In this document: positions 10,386 to 22,379 of the stretch, one piece after another
Layout: every line of letters begins with the position of its first letter
Position numbering within the stretch: position 1 is the first letter of the stretch
DNA from: Lepisosteus oculatus
Taxonomy: Eukaryota; Chordata; Actinopteri; Semionotiformes; Lepisosteidae
Length of the DNA: 64,000 nucleotides
Assembly (NCBI RefSeq): GCF_040954835.1
Contig: NC_090709.1
Location: 40,652,975 to 40,716,974 of the forward strand
Direction: 5' to 3'
Program-made: the position numbers and the translations under genes
Notes under the pieces: generated by a model
What the model was told of the DNA's origin: nothing
Databases searched by the model: none
Seen by the model: the letters and a program-made list of their open reading frames with translations, nothing else

Positions 10386-11220
10386 CAGTCGAACCCAGAG
10401 CCCGGCTGTACCTGTCTCACAACACGGGGTCTATCTATCGCAGATCTCCCGACATCCATCTATGATCTGTTCAAATCCCTATTCCAACCTGTTGCAGGTC
10501 TATCGAACCAGCGCTACAGAGGCGTCGTTCCCAAGTCCGCTCCCTGCACAAGTCACGGTTATGCGCGTTTATTCTTTACCGTCGTATAACACGCGATGAG
10601 CCATCCGTCCAGACCCGGACGGATAACCACCCGGAGGTGGAAAACGAAGACATGTTTCTCTCGTCTCCGTTAACGCAGTTAACCGATCTGGGACGGTGTT
10701 TCAGATCTTTTTTTTTTTTAATGCTAGTTTCTGAAACATCTTTGAGAATCTTTTGTGTTTTTTTTTTTTAAAAAAAGAGCTTTTCTCAAGGGTTTCACAG
10801 CCTGCTCGGGTTGTTACAGGCCAGGCTGCTCAGAAGCGCCATTAATCCACAAGCCTTGATGTGGTTTTTGCTGTTGTTTCTTTTGAAAAAACAAACTGGT
10901 TTCTGTCTGCCTTTCCCCCTCCCTCTTCACACCCAGACCAGAGCGCTGTGGAAAATGACGCGTCCTCAGCGCTAGGTGTATATATAGCACACGTAGCCCC
11001 CCGGCCCCCTGAAGTTCCATACCCTGTGACCCTGTGACCTCCTGTCGGTTCAGAAAGCATGCGGTTTGGTCTCTTCTGTCTCTTTTGTTTATCCAGGCGC
11101 TGTTTCTCTCGTCTCGGCTACACGCCCCCGCACGAAAGCAAACCTGAGCGCGTGGGGTCGGTCCACAGAGAGCACCTTTCGGCAGCTCTTCACCCAGATG
11201 GGTCACGTTTCTGTAGAAGA
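10386..11220. other. Intergenic, no gene seen
   Basis: Mixed-composition sequence with T and A runs near 10710-10780. No exon with matching splice sites was found. Confidence 0.35.
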
Positions 11221-11224
11221 ATTT

Positions 11225-11575
11225 TAAAAACGGGCGCCGTCCTTCGGATGAGACGTCAAACCGAGGTCCTGACTCTCTGTGCTCATTAACAATCCCGGGG
11301 TGTCTCTGGAGAAGAGTAGGGGTGTTACCCCAGTGTCCTGGTCAAATACCCCCCTGGTCTTGACCCATCATGGCCTCCTAATCACCCCCCTCTCTGAACT
11401 GGCTCCATCCCTCTGCTCTCCTCCCCACTGAGAGCTGCTGTGTGCTGAGCGGACTGGAGCATCATCCAGGTGGGGGCTGCAGACTGGGGGGGCTGGAGGA
11501 GGGGATCCCCCTGACCTGGGAAGAGCTCCGAGGGGAGGGTCCGGCAAGGCGCTATATAACCGTAAGGAATTATGG
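11225..11575 (+). mobile_element. SINE-like dispersed element ending ggcgctatataa
   Basis: Contains the conserved stretches ggatgagacgtcaaaccg, gagaagagtaggggtgtta and tcatggcctcctaatcac and ends in aaggcgctatataaccgtaa. The same 3' end recurs at 49625 and 51625 with an (att)n tail, which shows retrotransposition. Confidence 0.6.
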
Positions 11576-12154
11576 CTTGTCGTTTTTTTTTTAAAAGCGC
11601 GCTGTGTATCTCTTTGTAATGAAGCCGCTTTGAAAACTGTTAAACGACGACAACAAAAAACAAGAACGCGTTCTGAATGGGAGAAACACTCGTATCTACT
11701 GCAGATAACGCACACAGCCCCGACAGAGGAAGCGGTATCTTTCCAGTGCAGGAAAAATACAAATAAACACACACACACACGACGTGTCGTCGCGTGTCCC
11801 CTCGCACCCGAAGCAGGCCCTCCCCCCGGCGCCGAAACACCGCGTTTTCTCGTTCTTCTCTTCTCTTCAGCCCAGTTACCTGCTCCCACGCTGTCCCTGT
11901 AAGCGCCCTGGCCGGGCCCACTGCCCACTCACCCCAGCGACTGGGAAACGCCCACCGGGCGGGCGAGGGCAGCAGCGGCCCGTCTCCGCGCGGGACACCT
12001 GTCTTTCTCTCTGGACCAGCTGTTCGGCGAGTCCACACCGCCTAGCCCACCGCGGGCGGGGCCAGCAATCGCGATGACCCTCGCGTAGAAAACACAGCCG
12101 GGACCTGTGATAACGTGCCAGACGCGTGGTCACGTCACGCCACGCCGGGCGTCT
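11576..12154. other. Downstream flank of the ITIM receptor gene
   Basis: GC-rich around 11880-12110. It may include minus-strand 3' UTR. I saw no clear AATAAA on the minus strand here; the nearest I noticed is near 10568. No other gene was recognised. Confidence 0.35.
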
Positions 12155-12313
12155 CTCTCCCCCTCTTCTTCCTCTTCTTCGCCTCTCCTCCTCGTCCTCG
12201 TCGTCGTCCTCCTCCTCCTCCTTCTCCTTCTCCTTCTCCTCTTCTTCTCCTTCTCCTTCTTCTTCTTCTTCTTCTTCTCCTCCTCCTCCTCCTCCTCCTC
12301 CTCCTCCTCCTCC
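12155..12313. repeat. Pyrimidine microsatellite (tcc/ttc)n
   Basis: About 160 nt of uninterrupted pyrimidine triplets, directly 3' of the stop codon of the ITIM receptor gene. It would read as purine (agg/gaa)n in its 3' UTR. Confidence 0.9.
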
Positions 12314-12427
12314 TCACGCGCGGCTCTGGTGGTACACGCGCGCGTAGGTGGTCCGCTCGGCGGTCCGGACGGCCCGCGGGGGCCGAGGCGGGAGGTCTAG
12401 GGAGGCGTACTGGAGCCCGGAGTCCTC
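12314..12427 (-). CDS. ITIM/ITSM tail exon
   Basis: The acceptor gtgtccgcag is followed by 37 codons and TGA. LQYASLDL is an ITIM ([ILV]xYxxL) and TTYARV is ITSM-like (TxYxx[VI]), with 23 residues between the tyrosines and a proline/arginine-rich spacer. The exon enters in phase 0, matching the linker exon. Confidence 0.75.
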   Translation of the reverse strand, partial: EDSGLQYASLDLPPRPPRAVRTAERTTYARVYHQSRA

Positions 12428-15400
12428 CTGCGGACACGAGGAGCAGATGGGGTTAAAATCCCGCGGGGAGAAAAGAAAGCACGCGCGCAGGGTTTGTCTC
12501 GGATCGGGGGCGGGAGAGGATTCTAAAAGCCTGTGGGTTCGGGGGAGGGGGGGTCCAGACGGATCTAGGCGCAGTTGGGGACGCACTCGGCTGTTCTCTA
12601 GGTTTTTTTTTAATGTGTTTGCGTTATGGTTATTAATTAATTCTTAATTTAAAAACACACACACACACAAGTGCATGCGGTGGCGTGTCTGATCTGTTCT
12701 TGTTGTTGTTGTTGTTGTTGTTGGTGGTGGTGGGTTTTTTTTTCCCACCGTGAAAGAAGCCCCACCGGTGTTTTCACGCGTGGAGCGAGTGGACGCAGGC
12801 CCTTCCTTCATTCAGGACGTCCACGCGTGCAGCGAAAAACAGCCCCTGGAAACTTCTCGATCAAAAACGGAAGTGGTCAAAGGCGGGTTCCGGCCACAGG
12901 AGGGCTTCAGTCGTCTGTTTTTTCTCTTGTCTCAGACTTGGAAAGAACGAATAGTTTCCAAATCCCCCCCCCGACACACACACACACACCAGCTGTGTCC
13001 TGTCAAGACACTGCTCGCTGGTGATCAGCAGTGCTAGATCACACCACCCGCCACATTTCAACCTGTGTGCCATTTTTAACACCGGACTTCTAGTACCACT
13101 GAAATAACTGATGCTACTACTGCTGAAAAAGACACAGCTGGAGATCTAGCTGACTGGGACTGAGAGGGCGGATCGCTGGGCTCCAGTGTGTCAGCTGGAG
13201 AACAAGCTGACTGGGACTGAGAGGGCAGATCGCTGGGCTCCAGTGTGTCAGCTGGAGAACAAGCTGACTGGGACTGAGAGGGCAGATCGCTGGGCTCCAG
13301 TGTGTCAGCTGGAGATCTAGCGGACTGGGACTGAGGGGGCAGATCGCTGGGCTGCAGTGTGTCAGCTGGAGATCTAGCGGACTGGGACTGAGGGGGCAGA
13401 TCGCTGGGCTCCAGTGTGTCAGCTGGAGATCTAGATGACTGGGACTGAGAGGGCAGATCGCTGGGCTCCAGTGTGTCAGCTGGAGATCTAGCGGACTGGG
13501 ACTGAGGGGGCAGATCGCTGGGCTCCAGTGTGTCAGCTGGAGATCTAGCTGACTGGGACTGAGAGGGCAGATCGCTGGGCTCCAGTGTGTCAGCTGGAGA
13601 TCTAGATGACTGGGACTGAGGGGGCAGATCGCTGGGCTCCAGTGTGTCAGCTGGAGATCTAGCGGACTGGGACTGAGGGGGCAGATCGCTGGGCTCCAGT
13701 GTGTCAGCTGGAGATCTAGCTGACTGGGACTGAGGGGGCAGATCGCTGGGCTCCAGTGTGTCAGCTGGAGATCTAGCGGACTGGGACTGAGGGGGCAGAT
13801 CGCTGGGCTCCAGTGTGTCAGCTGGAGATCTAGCGGACTGGGACTGAGGGGGCAGATCGCTGGGCTCCAGTGTGTCAGCTGGAGATCTAGCTGACTGGGA
13901 ATGAGAGGGCAGATCGCTGGGCTCCAGTGTGTCAGCTGGAGATCTGGCTGACTGGGACTGAGAGGGCAGATCGCTGGGCTCCAGTGTGTCAGCTGGAGAT
14001 CTCGCTGACTGGGACTGAGGGGGGCAGATCGCTGGGCTCCAGTGTGTCAGCTGGAGATCTAGATGACTGGGACTGAGGGGTGCAGATCGCTGGGCTCCAG
14101 TGTGTCAGCTGGAGATCTAGCTGACTGGGACTGAGGGGGGCAGATCGCTGGGCTCCAGTGTGTCAGCTGGAGATCTAGCGGACTGGGACTGAGAGGGCAG
14201 ATCGCTGGGCTCCAGTGTGTCAGCTGGAGATCTAGCTGACTGGGACTGAGAGGGCGGATCGCTGGGCTCCAGTGTGTCAGCTGGAGATCTAGCTGACTGG
14301 GACTGAGGGGGGCAGATCGCTGGGCTCCAGTGTGTCAGCTGGAGAACAAGCTGACTGGGACTGAGGGGGGCAGATCGCTGGGCTCCAGTGTGTCAGCTGG
14401 AGAACAAGCTGACTGGGACTGAGGGGGGCAGATCGCTGGGCTCCAGTGTGTCAGCTGGAGCTCTAGCGGACTGGGACTGAGGGGGGCAGATCGCTGGGCT
14501 CCAGTGTGTCAGCTGGAGATCTAGCTGACTGGGACTGAGGGGGGCAGATCGCTGGGCTCCAGTGTGTCAGCTGGAGATCTAGCTGACTGGGACTGAGAGG
14601 GCAGATCGCTGGGCTCCAGTGTGTCAGCTGGAGATCTAGCTGACTGGGACTGAGAGGGCAGATCGCTGGGCTCCAGTGTGTCAGCTGGAGATCTAGCTGA
14701 CTGGGACTGAGGGGGGCAGATCGCTGGGCTCCAGTGTGTCAGCTGGAGAACAAGCTGACTGGGACTGAGGGCGGCAAACAGCACAAGTTCTCTTTCGTAG
14801 TAATAATAATAATAATAAAAAAAAAGAAAGACAGCCGATACCTGCGTACTGTCCCCTTTCTCTTCTTCCCCGCCCTGCGGCGGACGCGGCGGAGCTCTGA
14901 CCCAGGTCCCTGAAACAGGAAGACGCGCATCAGTGCGAACCTCACCCCTGCTTGAGAGATCCCCGACAGAGCACCCTGCTGCAGGCACTGTACCCCCACC
15001 TCGTTCGCACTTGTGCAAATCCAGAAGATGAGATCAGATCACTTTATCGGCCCTATAACAATCTTCTCACAGACCCCAGCTGGCTCTCCATGAGACACAC
15101 AGACAGGGAGAGAAGCTGGGGGTCAGAGCGCAGGGTCAGACATTTATACAGCACCCCTAGAGCAGCTGGGGTGAAGGGCCTCGCTCGGGGTCCCCTAACG
15201 GGAGTAGGATTCCTCTGCCGGCCGCGGGATACGAACCGGCGGACCCTTCCAGCGGGTCCTGAGCCGCAACTTCTGTGCGCAAACAAGCAAGCAAGCAGAC
15301 GACCAAGCGAACACCCGCCAGCCCAGGCTCCTCGCTATCGCCTACCTCTCCGGCGCCAGAGGCCACAGACGCAGGCGGCGGAGACCAGCGAGCACAGGGG

Positions 15401-16509
15401 CGGCAGGCCGGCGGCCAGAGCCCAGCACACCGGGGGAGCCGGGGGAGGGCGGGCCTGCTCGTCGTCTTCTGAAACAACAACAACAACAACAAAAAAACGT
15501 TTCATAAAAAAACAACAAAAACGCCGACAGCTCTGAACCTTATTCAGACGCGTGAGCGCCAGAGGTCCCCTCTCCTCTCCCGTCCTCCGCGTCATACTTG
15601 TGTATTTTGGGGGGTGGGGGTATCAGGGACGCATTTTCGGGAGGGTGCCTACCCTGGGAGGTGTGGGTTTGGACTCGGAGGAGGGGTGGCGGGACGGTTC
15701 GGGACTCCGTCTCACCTTCCAGCCGCAGGGCGATGCCCTCCCCGCTGCGCAGGCTGCCGTTGGCCCGGTCGGCGCAGTGGTACCAGCCCACGTCCCGCCG
15801 GGACGCGTTGGACACCCGCAGGCCGACGGTGCCGGTGCCGGGGTCCCACAGGCCGGCCCAGCGGCCGGCGGGGGCGTTGCTAGGCGACAGCGCGACCGGG
15901 CCGGGCGGGCGGGGGCTGGGGGCGAAGGTCAGGGCGAGAGCCGGGCCGCCGGCGGCCGGCAGGACGAACCAGTGGGTCTCGTGCGCGTGGGGGACCTCGC
16001 AGGGCAGCGTGACGTCATCTCCCGGCGACACCCGCCGGGCGGCGCCCCGGGCCGGGCCCAGCGCGCCTGCGCGGGCCGACCATGAAAACAACAACAACAA
16101 ATTAAAATAAACCAACAACAAATACAAGGACGACAAAAAAACAACAACAAAAAAAAAAACAAACCAGCAACGACAACAGAAACAGAAGCCCGGGGCGCAG
16201 AAAGCGATGTTTACAACATTCAAGTTCAAGTTTATTGTCATTATACTCACATACAGGTAGATGGTATAACGAAATGCTATTTAGTGAGCTCTCGGACGAT
16301 AAGAAGTACAAAAAACTGGCAGTGTGCAAAAACAACAACAGGTAACAGGTAATGTGCAAAACAACATCAGATGGGCAAAATCACACATCAACAGAATGAG
16401 ATAAAGGATAGAACAGGATGTGAGTTTTGGTCAAATCAATCAACAACAACACCAACGACAGAAATCCGTTATAAACGCCCGTTCATGATGCCCCTACTTA
16501 AAAAACCCC

Positions 16510-16569
<60 letters not shown>

Positions 16570-17807
16570 CAATATTACAACATAAAAACGTATATGGACG
16601 GCCGTTCTTGATGTCCATACTTCTTTAAAAATAAAACAACAATCATAACAATATTAAACAACTAACAAAAGCAGAAGGCAGCTCTGAACGCCTACGGTTG
16701 ATTCCTGTGCTGTTTCAATAAATAAGAAACAGCAACAAAAGCAGAAACAACAATAATAATGATGAAGCAGAAGGTCGTTCTGAAGACCCATTGTTGATTT
16801 CTGTACTTTTTACATAAATAAGAAACAGCAACAAAAAAAAGAAACTTCTTATGATTGTTGTTGTTTCTTTTTTGTTGTTGCTGTTCCTTATTTATTTAAA
16901 AAAAAGTTATTTATTTATTGAAACAGAAGGTCGTTCTGAATACCCGCGACTGATTGCTGTACTTTTTTTTATAAAACACGACAAACACTCTCTCCGCGTC
17001 TGAGATAATTCTGAGATAATTAGGACTCCAAGGCTCTCGGAAATAGGGAAGATTCTGTTGTTTGTTTTCAAAAGTTTTATTTTGCGGTAAATATGACAAT
17101 GTACAGACCTGAACCAATAACAAAACCCGCAATTCGCCTCCAAGGATGATTACAAATCGTACCACCTCCGATTCAAATCCTTTATATGTTTATTGCGAAA
17201 TCTAATCGCTTGGTTCCTTTTCAAGCTTTCGGTGGAGTTTCAGTAGTGTTTTTTTTCTAAAATAAAATCTTTAAATCCTGTTACATTCATAAAACCTCTC
17301 CGTGTTGACAACCGGGCGCATCGGCGGCAACGAGAACAACAGACTTCCGGCTCGGAAATTAAAGTTGTTGGGTTTTTTTAAATATGTTTTATTCATGGTC
17401 AAAGGTGATGAAAAGCAGAGATCCCCCAAAAACAAAACGGCAGAATTAATACGCTACCTGAGCGAAATCTGCACACAGTCTCCTTATTTTGCTCGTCTCT
17501 GGACAGCATGTTGCTACGTTGTACTTTTTGGACACCCAATCTCTACATACCTATGCACATTTTGCACATATTTTGATTGTTTTTACAGTGACTATGAGCA
17601 TATTGTGCACACACCTATGTATTTATTTTTATTTATTTATTGTATATTTATTTGGTATAATTTTTCCGTCTGTTCTGATGTCTGTTTTTGCTGGTCTGGG
17701 GCTGTAACGCCTCAATTTCCCTTCGGAATCAATAAAGTCTTATCTATCTATTATTATTTTTTTGACATCCATCTAGTCTGTTTTTTATTTTGTCTGTTGT
17801 TTGTTTG

Positions 17808-17838
<31 letters not shown>

Positions 17839-19372
17839 TGGTGGAGTTTTAAGTCAAGAAAAATAAAAAAATAAACCAGATCATTCCGTGAAGGTTTTAA
17901 CACGAAAAACGCGGCGCTCCGGCGACAGACCTCGGGGAAAAGAAAAAAAACGGACTGAAAAAAGGGCGCTGATCTGGACTCCAGAAACAGGCCGGTACCG
18001 GACCCGGCTGTGGGACCGAACCGACGGACGGACCGACACCGACTGCGGATACGGACGCCGGGCGATGCGGCTGTTAAAATCTCAATTATCTCTTTCCGCT
18101 GCCAGATCCGAGGGCGATACGGGAGGACACGGGGTGTCTGAGGGGCTGCACATTAAACCCATTCCCAAAGGGTTCAACTCCAGCTTTAATGATCCTCTGG
18201 GATATTTATTATTTTTTTATTTTTGGTCTAAACGGCACTGTATAACTGTACAAACGGCAACAATATAACCAAGACAGCGGAGTATCGACAGCAGCGTTGC
18301 TGGAGATAAAGAGAGGTCGTTGTTTTTTTTTTTTAAATCTTGTCTGAGAGGGATACCGCGCCTGTTTGGGCTACAGAAGCGGGTGATTTGGTTCGGGGAG
18401 GGGAGCAGTTCGGAGCTCGTCCGAGTTGTGAACGTGGTCGCGGATGGCGCCTGCCCGATAAAACATAAACCGACCCAAGACGCGACGGACATCTTTTCTG
18501 ACGGATGTAGTTCAAGGGCGGGCGCCCCAGGACCAGCGCTGGACACCCCTGCACAAGGGCGCGGAGAAGAGGAGCCCATCCAGTCCGTTTGGCCGCTTGT
18601 TCCCCACCCCCACCCCCCTCTGTGTACAGGAGAGCCTCCTGTCCTGACTGGAGGAGCTCACCCAGCTGTGTCTGGAGAGGAGTCGGGGTATCGGCTTCAA
18701 CCACAGGACTGGGCAGATTGTTCCACACCCCCACCCCCCTCTGTGTACAGGAGAGCCTCCTGTCCTGACTGGAGGAGCTCACCCAGCTGTGTCTGGAAAG
18801 AAGCCAGGGTATCGGCTTCAACCACACGGACTGGGCAGCTTGTTCCCCACCCCCACCCCCCTCTGTGTACAGAAGAGCCTCCTGTCCTGACTGGAGGAGC
18901 TCACCCAGCTGTGTCTGGAGAGAAGCCAGGGTATCGGCTTCAACCACACGGACTGGGCAGCTTGTTCCCCACCCCCACCCCCCTCTGTGTACAGAAGAGC
19001 CTCCTGTCCTGACTGTTGTGAAAAAAACAGAAAAAGTTCTGATTTTTTTTTTACTTTTACTAACCTTACACCCCAGCAGCGAGAGAAGGCGTAATAAAAG
19101 CCCATAAAAATGAACACCGGTCCGCCGGCCTTAACCTGCGTTCTTGAGAGCTCATGTACAACCATAAAACACAGCTACTGTACATCACGAGCAGTAAAAA
19201 AAAAAACACACACAAAAAAACGAGCATTTAAAATTAAAGTATTTAGGGAGTCGGACAGGTCAAAACCGCCAGCAGTAGGACAATTTAATTTTTCTCTTTG
19301 TATTTTTATTTTCTGACGGGTTTAAAAGCGGAGAGGTTACTCACAGATAACGATGAACAGGATCATGGCCAT
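12314..19372 (-). CDS. Inhibitory Ig-superfamily receptor (V, TM, ITIM, ITSM-like), five exons
   Basis: Exons on the minus strand: 19345-19372 (leader MAMILFIVI), 15716-16066 (V domain), 15346-15468 (TM), 14842-14909 (linker), 12314-12427 (tail, stop TGA). Junctions are phase 1,1,1,0 and the total is 684 nt, 227 aa. The V domain has VTLPC, THWF and RDVGWYHC, then a J-like GEGIALRLE. The TM helix is VCWALAAGLPPLCSLVSAAC followed by a basic stop-transfer. The tail carries LQYASL, a canonical ITIM, and TTYARV, fitting the ITSM form TxYxxV. Such receptors recruit SH2 phosphatases and dampen leukocyte activation (family knowledge). The layout fits fish NITR-, CD300- or PD-1-like receptors, and the J-like end favours NITR-like. 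No I-set domain or connecting-peptide Cys is seen. Introns hold a 1.6-kb minisatellite and a SINE. Confidence 0.75.
12428..13130. other. Intron 4 of the ITIM receptor, non-repeat part
   Basis: Holds (ttg)n near 12700-12725, (ac)n runs and no recognised exon. Confidence 0.4.
13139..14772. repeat. 57-58 bp minisatellite, about 28 copies
   Basis: Units contain actgggactgaga/gggggc, agatcgctgggctccagtgt and cagctggagatctag. It lies in intron 4 of the minus-strand receptor gene. The open frame in part of it (QSARSPADTLEPSDLP) is a repeat artefact. Confidence 0.95.
14842..14909 (-). CDS. Cytoplasmic linker exon of the ITIM receptor
   Basis: The exon is 68 nt, acceptor cttcctgtttcag, donor GTATCG, phase 1 in and 0 out. 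It encodes a Pro/Arg then acidic segment ending GEEEKGDSTQ, which joins in frame to EDSGLQYASL. Confidence 0.65.
15018..15275 (-). mobile_element. tRNA-derived SINE (minus orientation)
   Basis: A box-B-like ggttcgtatcc on the minus strand (15227-15237) is followed by the same body as the SINE at 37270-37560 (cctactcc, ctgaccctgcgctctgacccc). It is inserted in intron 3 of the ITIM receptor. Confidence 0.75.
15346..15468 (-). CDS. Transmembrane exon of the ITIM receptor
   Basis: The exon is 123 nt, acceptor gttgttgtttcag, donor GTAGGC, phase 1/1. It encodes a Pro-rich stalk, then a 21-24 residue Cys/Ala/Leu helix and LWRRR on the cytosolic side. Confidence 0.7.
15716..16066 (-). CDS. V-domain exon of the ITIM receptor
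   Basis: The exon is 351 nt, phase 1/1, acceptor ccgcgcag, donor GTGAGA. It is very GC-rich. Cys pair VTLPC...GWYHC; NGS and NAS sequons; J-like SGEGIALRLEG at the end. Confidence 0.78.
16222..16440 (-). mobile_element. Retroelement 3' fragment (aagtttattgtcat type)
   Basis: The stretch caagttcaagtttattgtca is the inverted 3' end of a retroelement seen widely in fish genomes (from recall). It lies in intron 1 of the ITIM receptor. Confidence 0.45.
16510..16568. repeat. (aat)n microsatellite
   Basis: About 19 uninterrupted trinucleotide repeats in intron 1 of the ITIM receptor. Confidence 0.95.
16569..17469. other. Intron 1 of the ITIM receptor, AT-rich part
   Basis: AT-rich sequence with repeated agaaacagcaacaaaag motifs and a palindromic stretch near 16825-16885. 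No exon seen. Confidence 0.4.
17470..17755 (+). mobile_element. LINE 3' tail ending in (atct)n
   Basis: ORF-less 3' UTR with tttcccttcggaatcaataa and a short tcttatctatctatta tail, the form of a common fish LINE 3' end. Confidence 0.6.
17756..18589. other. Intron 1 of the ITIM receptor, no exon seen
   Basis: Contains a (ttttg)n stretch at 17800-17840 and mixed unique sequence. No supported coding exon. Confidence 0.35.
18590..19016 (-). repeat. 121-bp tandem repeat, about 3.5 copies
   Basis: On the minus strand each unit reads GVGVGNKLPSPVVEADT, close to the VWNKLPxxVVEADT end of non-LTR ORF2 proteins (from recall). This suggests a LINE 3' scrap that became a satellite. Confidence 0.8.
19345..19372 (-). 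CDS. Leader exon of the ITIM receptor
   Basis: ATG GCC ATG, then hydrophobic codons, then T|GTGAGTAA, phase 1. With the V exon it gives a leader near MAMILFIVICALGPARG. The short length is the weakest part of this model; a CTG-rich stretch upstream is in another frame and has no ATG. Confidence 0.55.
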
Positions 19373-19654
19373 TAAAGACCAGTAGCAGCAGCAGGAGCAG
19401 CAGCAGAAGGAGCGACACAGCGGTCACACCAGCCCCCCCGAGCCGAGACCGTGGGGCGCGTCGCACCCGGGGGGGGGTCAGCCAGCCAGACAGCCACGTG
19501 CGCGGCGGAAGTCACAGCTCCGCCCTGCCGGCGCGTTTCCGCCGGGAGCCGCTCTCTTCACAGGAAGAAGGTGAACCTGGACAGCTACTCGAGTGGGGGA
19601 GGGTGGGTCGAGGGGAGAGGAAGATGCAGGGTGTGTGTGTGTGGGGGGGGCTGT

Positions 19655-20218
19655 ATCTGGAGAGGAGCCGGGGTATCGGCTTCAACCACAGGGCTGGGCA
19701 GCTTGTTCCCCACCCCCGCCACCTTCTGTGTACAGAAGAGCCCCCTGCCCTGACTGGAGGAGCTCACCCAGCTGTGTCTGGAGAGAAGCCAGGGTATCGG
19801 CTTCAACCACAGGGCTGGGCAGCTTGTTCCCCACCCCCGCCGCCCTCTGTGTACAGAAGAGCCCCCTGCCCTGACTGGAGGAGCTCACCCAGCTGTGTCT
19901 GGAGAGGAGCCGGGGTATCGGCTTCAACCACAGGGCTGGGCGGCTTGTTCCCCACCCCCACCCCCCTCTGTGTACAGTAGAGCCTCCTGTCCTGACTGGA
20001 GGAGCTCACCCAGCTGTGTCTGGAGAGGAGCCAGGGTATCGGCTTCAACCACAGGGCTGGGCGGCTTGTTCCCCACCCCCACCCCCCTCTGTGTACAGTA
20101 GAGCCTCCTGTCCTGACTGGAGGAGCTCACCCAGCTGTGTCTGGAGAGGAGCCGGGGTATCGGCTTCAGCCACGGGGCTGGGCGGCTTGTTCCCCACCCC
20201 CACCCCCCTCTGTGTAAA
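19655..20218 (-). repeat. 121-bp tandem repeat, about 4.6 copies
   Basis: Same family as 18590-19016 and 50456-51000. Units are spaced exactly 121 bp. Confidence 0.9.
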
Positions 20219-21174
20219 GAAGTGTTCTCAGTTTTAAATGCCTTAAATGTTGTTTGGCCCTTACACCCTCTGCCTCCACTTTCATAGCTGTGACAATAGA
20301 CAATTACTTTCTTCACGTTTTCGGTAGCTTTCCTTGTCTTTCCCCCTTTTGTTTAGTAAGGTGGCCCGGAAACGTCCTGTGTGTGAAAGAGGCCCGACTC
20401 GCAACCCAAAATGACAACAAAACCACCGGTACCATGAGACGCAAAGTATTTTATTTATCTTTGCAAAGCTACAAAGAGAAACCAAAGTTCGATCACATAG
20501 TACGAGGAGAAGAGAAGGGAGGAAACACAGCGTTTTTCGGCTTCTTCAGGGGTGGACATCAGGTGTTTCCTCTCTTCTCTCTTCGGCAGGAAATACTCCT
20601 CTTACCTATTACACCTGAACCACAGGTACGAGCGCTCAACATGCGCTAAATGTGAGAAATACGTTTAAAACAGCCCCCTCTTCCCAGACCAACAACACAA
20701 AATATCTAAGGATGCTTGTTTCAAACCCCTCCCCCCCCCCGTGCCCAGACCCCCAAAATTTAAAATAAAACGTCAAAGCTCTCTTGGACCGAAAAGCGAA
20801 AAAGTGTCCCAGCTTTGGCTGGGAACAGGAAGTTGAAAATCTTGTCATGAAAAGGTCACCTCTGAGCAGTACGCGCAGCACACACAGCGAGCCAGAGGAG
20901 ATAACCGAGGGGCCCTCGGTGACACACAGTGAAAGGAGATTAAACACAAGTCCTAGCCCCTCCACCCAAAAAAAAAACAAGACCCATATTTTCCCATATC
21001 TTTCACATCTCAACTGAGCACTGGGAGGTAGAGGCAGCCCAGTGTGAACTGGCCTCCCGACAGAGAGCCTGTGTCCCTGCTGTGTGTGGGTGATGGGCTC
21101 AGAGTGCTCTCGGCCCCAGACACAGCTGAGAGCAGGGCCTGCAGAGCCACTCGGGCAGAGAGAGAGAGAGAATG
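20219..21174. other. Intergenic, no gene seen
   Basis: Mixed sequence. Several open frames near 70-190 codons have no matching splice sites or recognisable domains. Confidence 0.35.
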
Positions 21175-21261
21175 TAAATATCATTACTTTCATTTGCTTT
21201 GGCAACACTGATTGTACCCATCGGTCATGCTAATAAAGCACCTTGAATTGAATTGAATTGA

Positions 21262-21296
<35 letters not shown>

Positions 21297-21320
21297 GGAG
21301 AGGGAGAGAGAGAGAGAGTT
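21175..21320 (+). mobile_element. Retroelement tail with (gaatt)n followed by (ga)n
   Basis: gctaataaagcaccttgaat runs into gaattgaattga, the poly-repeat tail of a fish LINE (from recall), then a (ga)n microsatellite at 21261-21318. Confidence 0.55.
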
Positions 21321-21469
21321 CACTGAGCTATCACCAGCCTCGTTAACTACAGGGAAACTCCAGGGGCGACAGCGCCTGATCACGTCACGCACTAATTAAC
21401 GGCCTGTAGAATTCACACTCCTGTATCACAGCCAGAACACGTAGCCCTGCTGTAGGAGTGCCTGTAGGA

Positions 21470-22028
21470 TAGACTGTGTATGGAACTCTCCTACAGTTGA
21501 TTGGCCTGTGTAATTAAACCTCCTGTAGGTGACTGGCCTGTATACATACCCCTCCTATAGATGACTGGCCTGCATAATGAACTCTCCTATAGATGACTGG
21601 CCTGTATACATACCCCTCCTATAGATGACTGGCCTGCATAATTATCTCTCCTACAGATGACTGGCCTGTATAATTATCTCTCCTATAGGTGACTGGCCTG
21701 TATAATTATCTCTCCTATAGATGACTGGCCTGCATAATTATCTCTCCTATAGATGACTGGCCTGCATAATGAACTCTCCTATAGATGACTGGCCTGTATA
21801 CATACCCCTCCTATAGATGACTGGCCTGCATAATGAACTCTCCTATAGATGACTGGCCTGCATAATGAACTCTCCTATAGATGACTGGCCTGTATACATA
21901 CCCCTCCTATAGATGACTGGCCTGCATAATTATCTCTCCTACAGATGACTGGCCTGTATAATTATCTCTCCTATAGGTGACTGGCCTGTATAACTATCTC
22001 TCCTATAGGTGACTGGCCTGTATATGTA
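21470..22028. repeat. About 32-bp minisatellite (tagatgactggcctg)
   Basis: About 17 units of ctcctatagatgactggcct followed by alternating tails (tatacatacccct, cataattatct or cataatgaact). Confidence 0.93.
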
Positions 22029-22379
22029 GACCACCTGCAGTATTTCCAGTTCCTGCTGTGGTGCAGAGACTCTTCCTGACTCCCTCCCTTTGTGATGGGC
22101 AGGTAACAAGCCCACTGGACTGAGCACTGAGGGGACTCGACACAAGCAGCTATGCTCGAACCCTGGACGCAGGCTATAAGCAGGAAACAATATTAAGGCG
22201 ACTCTATAAGATATCAATCCTTTCATAAGGCATAAAAAAAATCTAAAACTAATTACCCACACCCAAAGAAAAACACTATGCTTATATGAACCTTCAAAAA
22301 AACCCTGTTTAACAGTAAATGTACATGAGACACAATTCTACATCCGGAGGTCTTGACTCAGGCAACACCAGTCTCTCAG

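Noticed and set aside
12107-12437. Poly-Leu, poly-Ser or poly-Arg proteins around 12160-12316
   Set aside because: They are translations of a pyrimidine triplet microsatellite next to the real ITIM exon.
21939-22262. Possible last exon of the three-CTLD lectin (QQELEILQ followed by a GT)
   Set aside because: No convincing acceptor or terminal motif like LRWR; resemblance is too weak.
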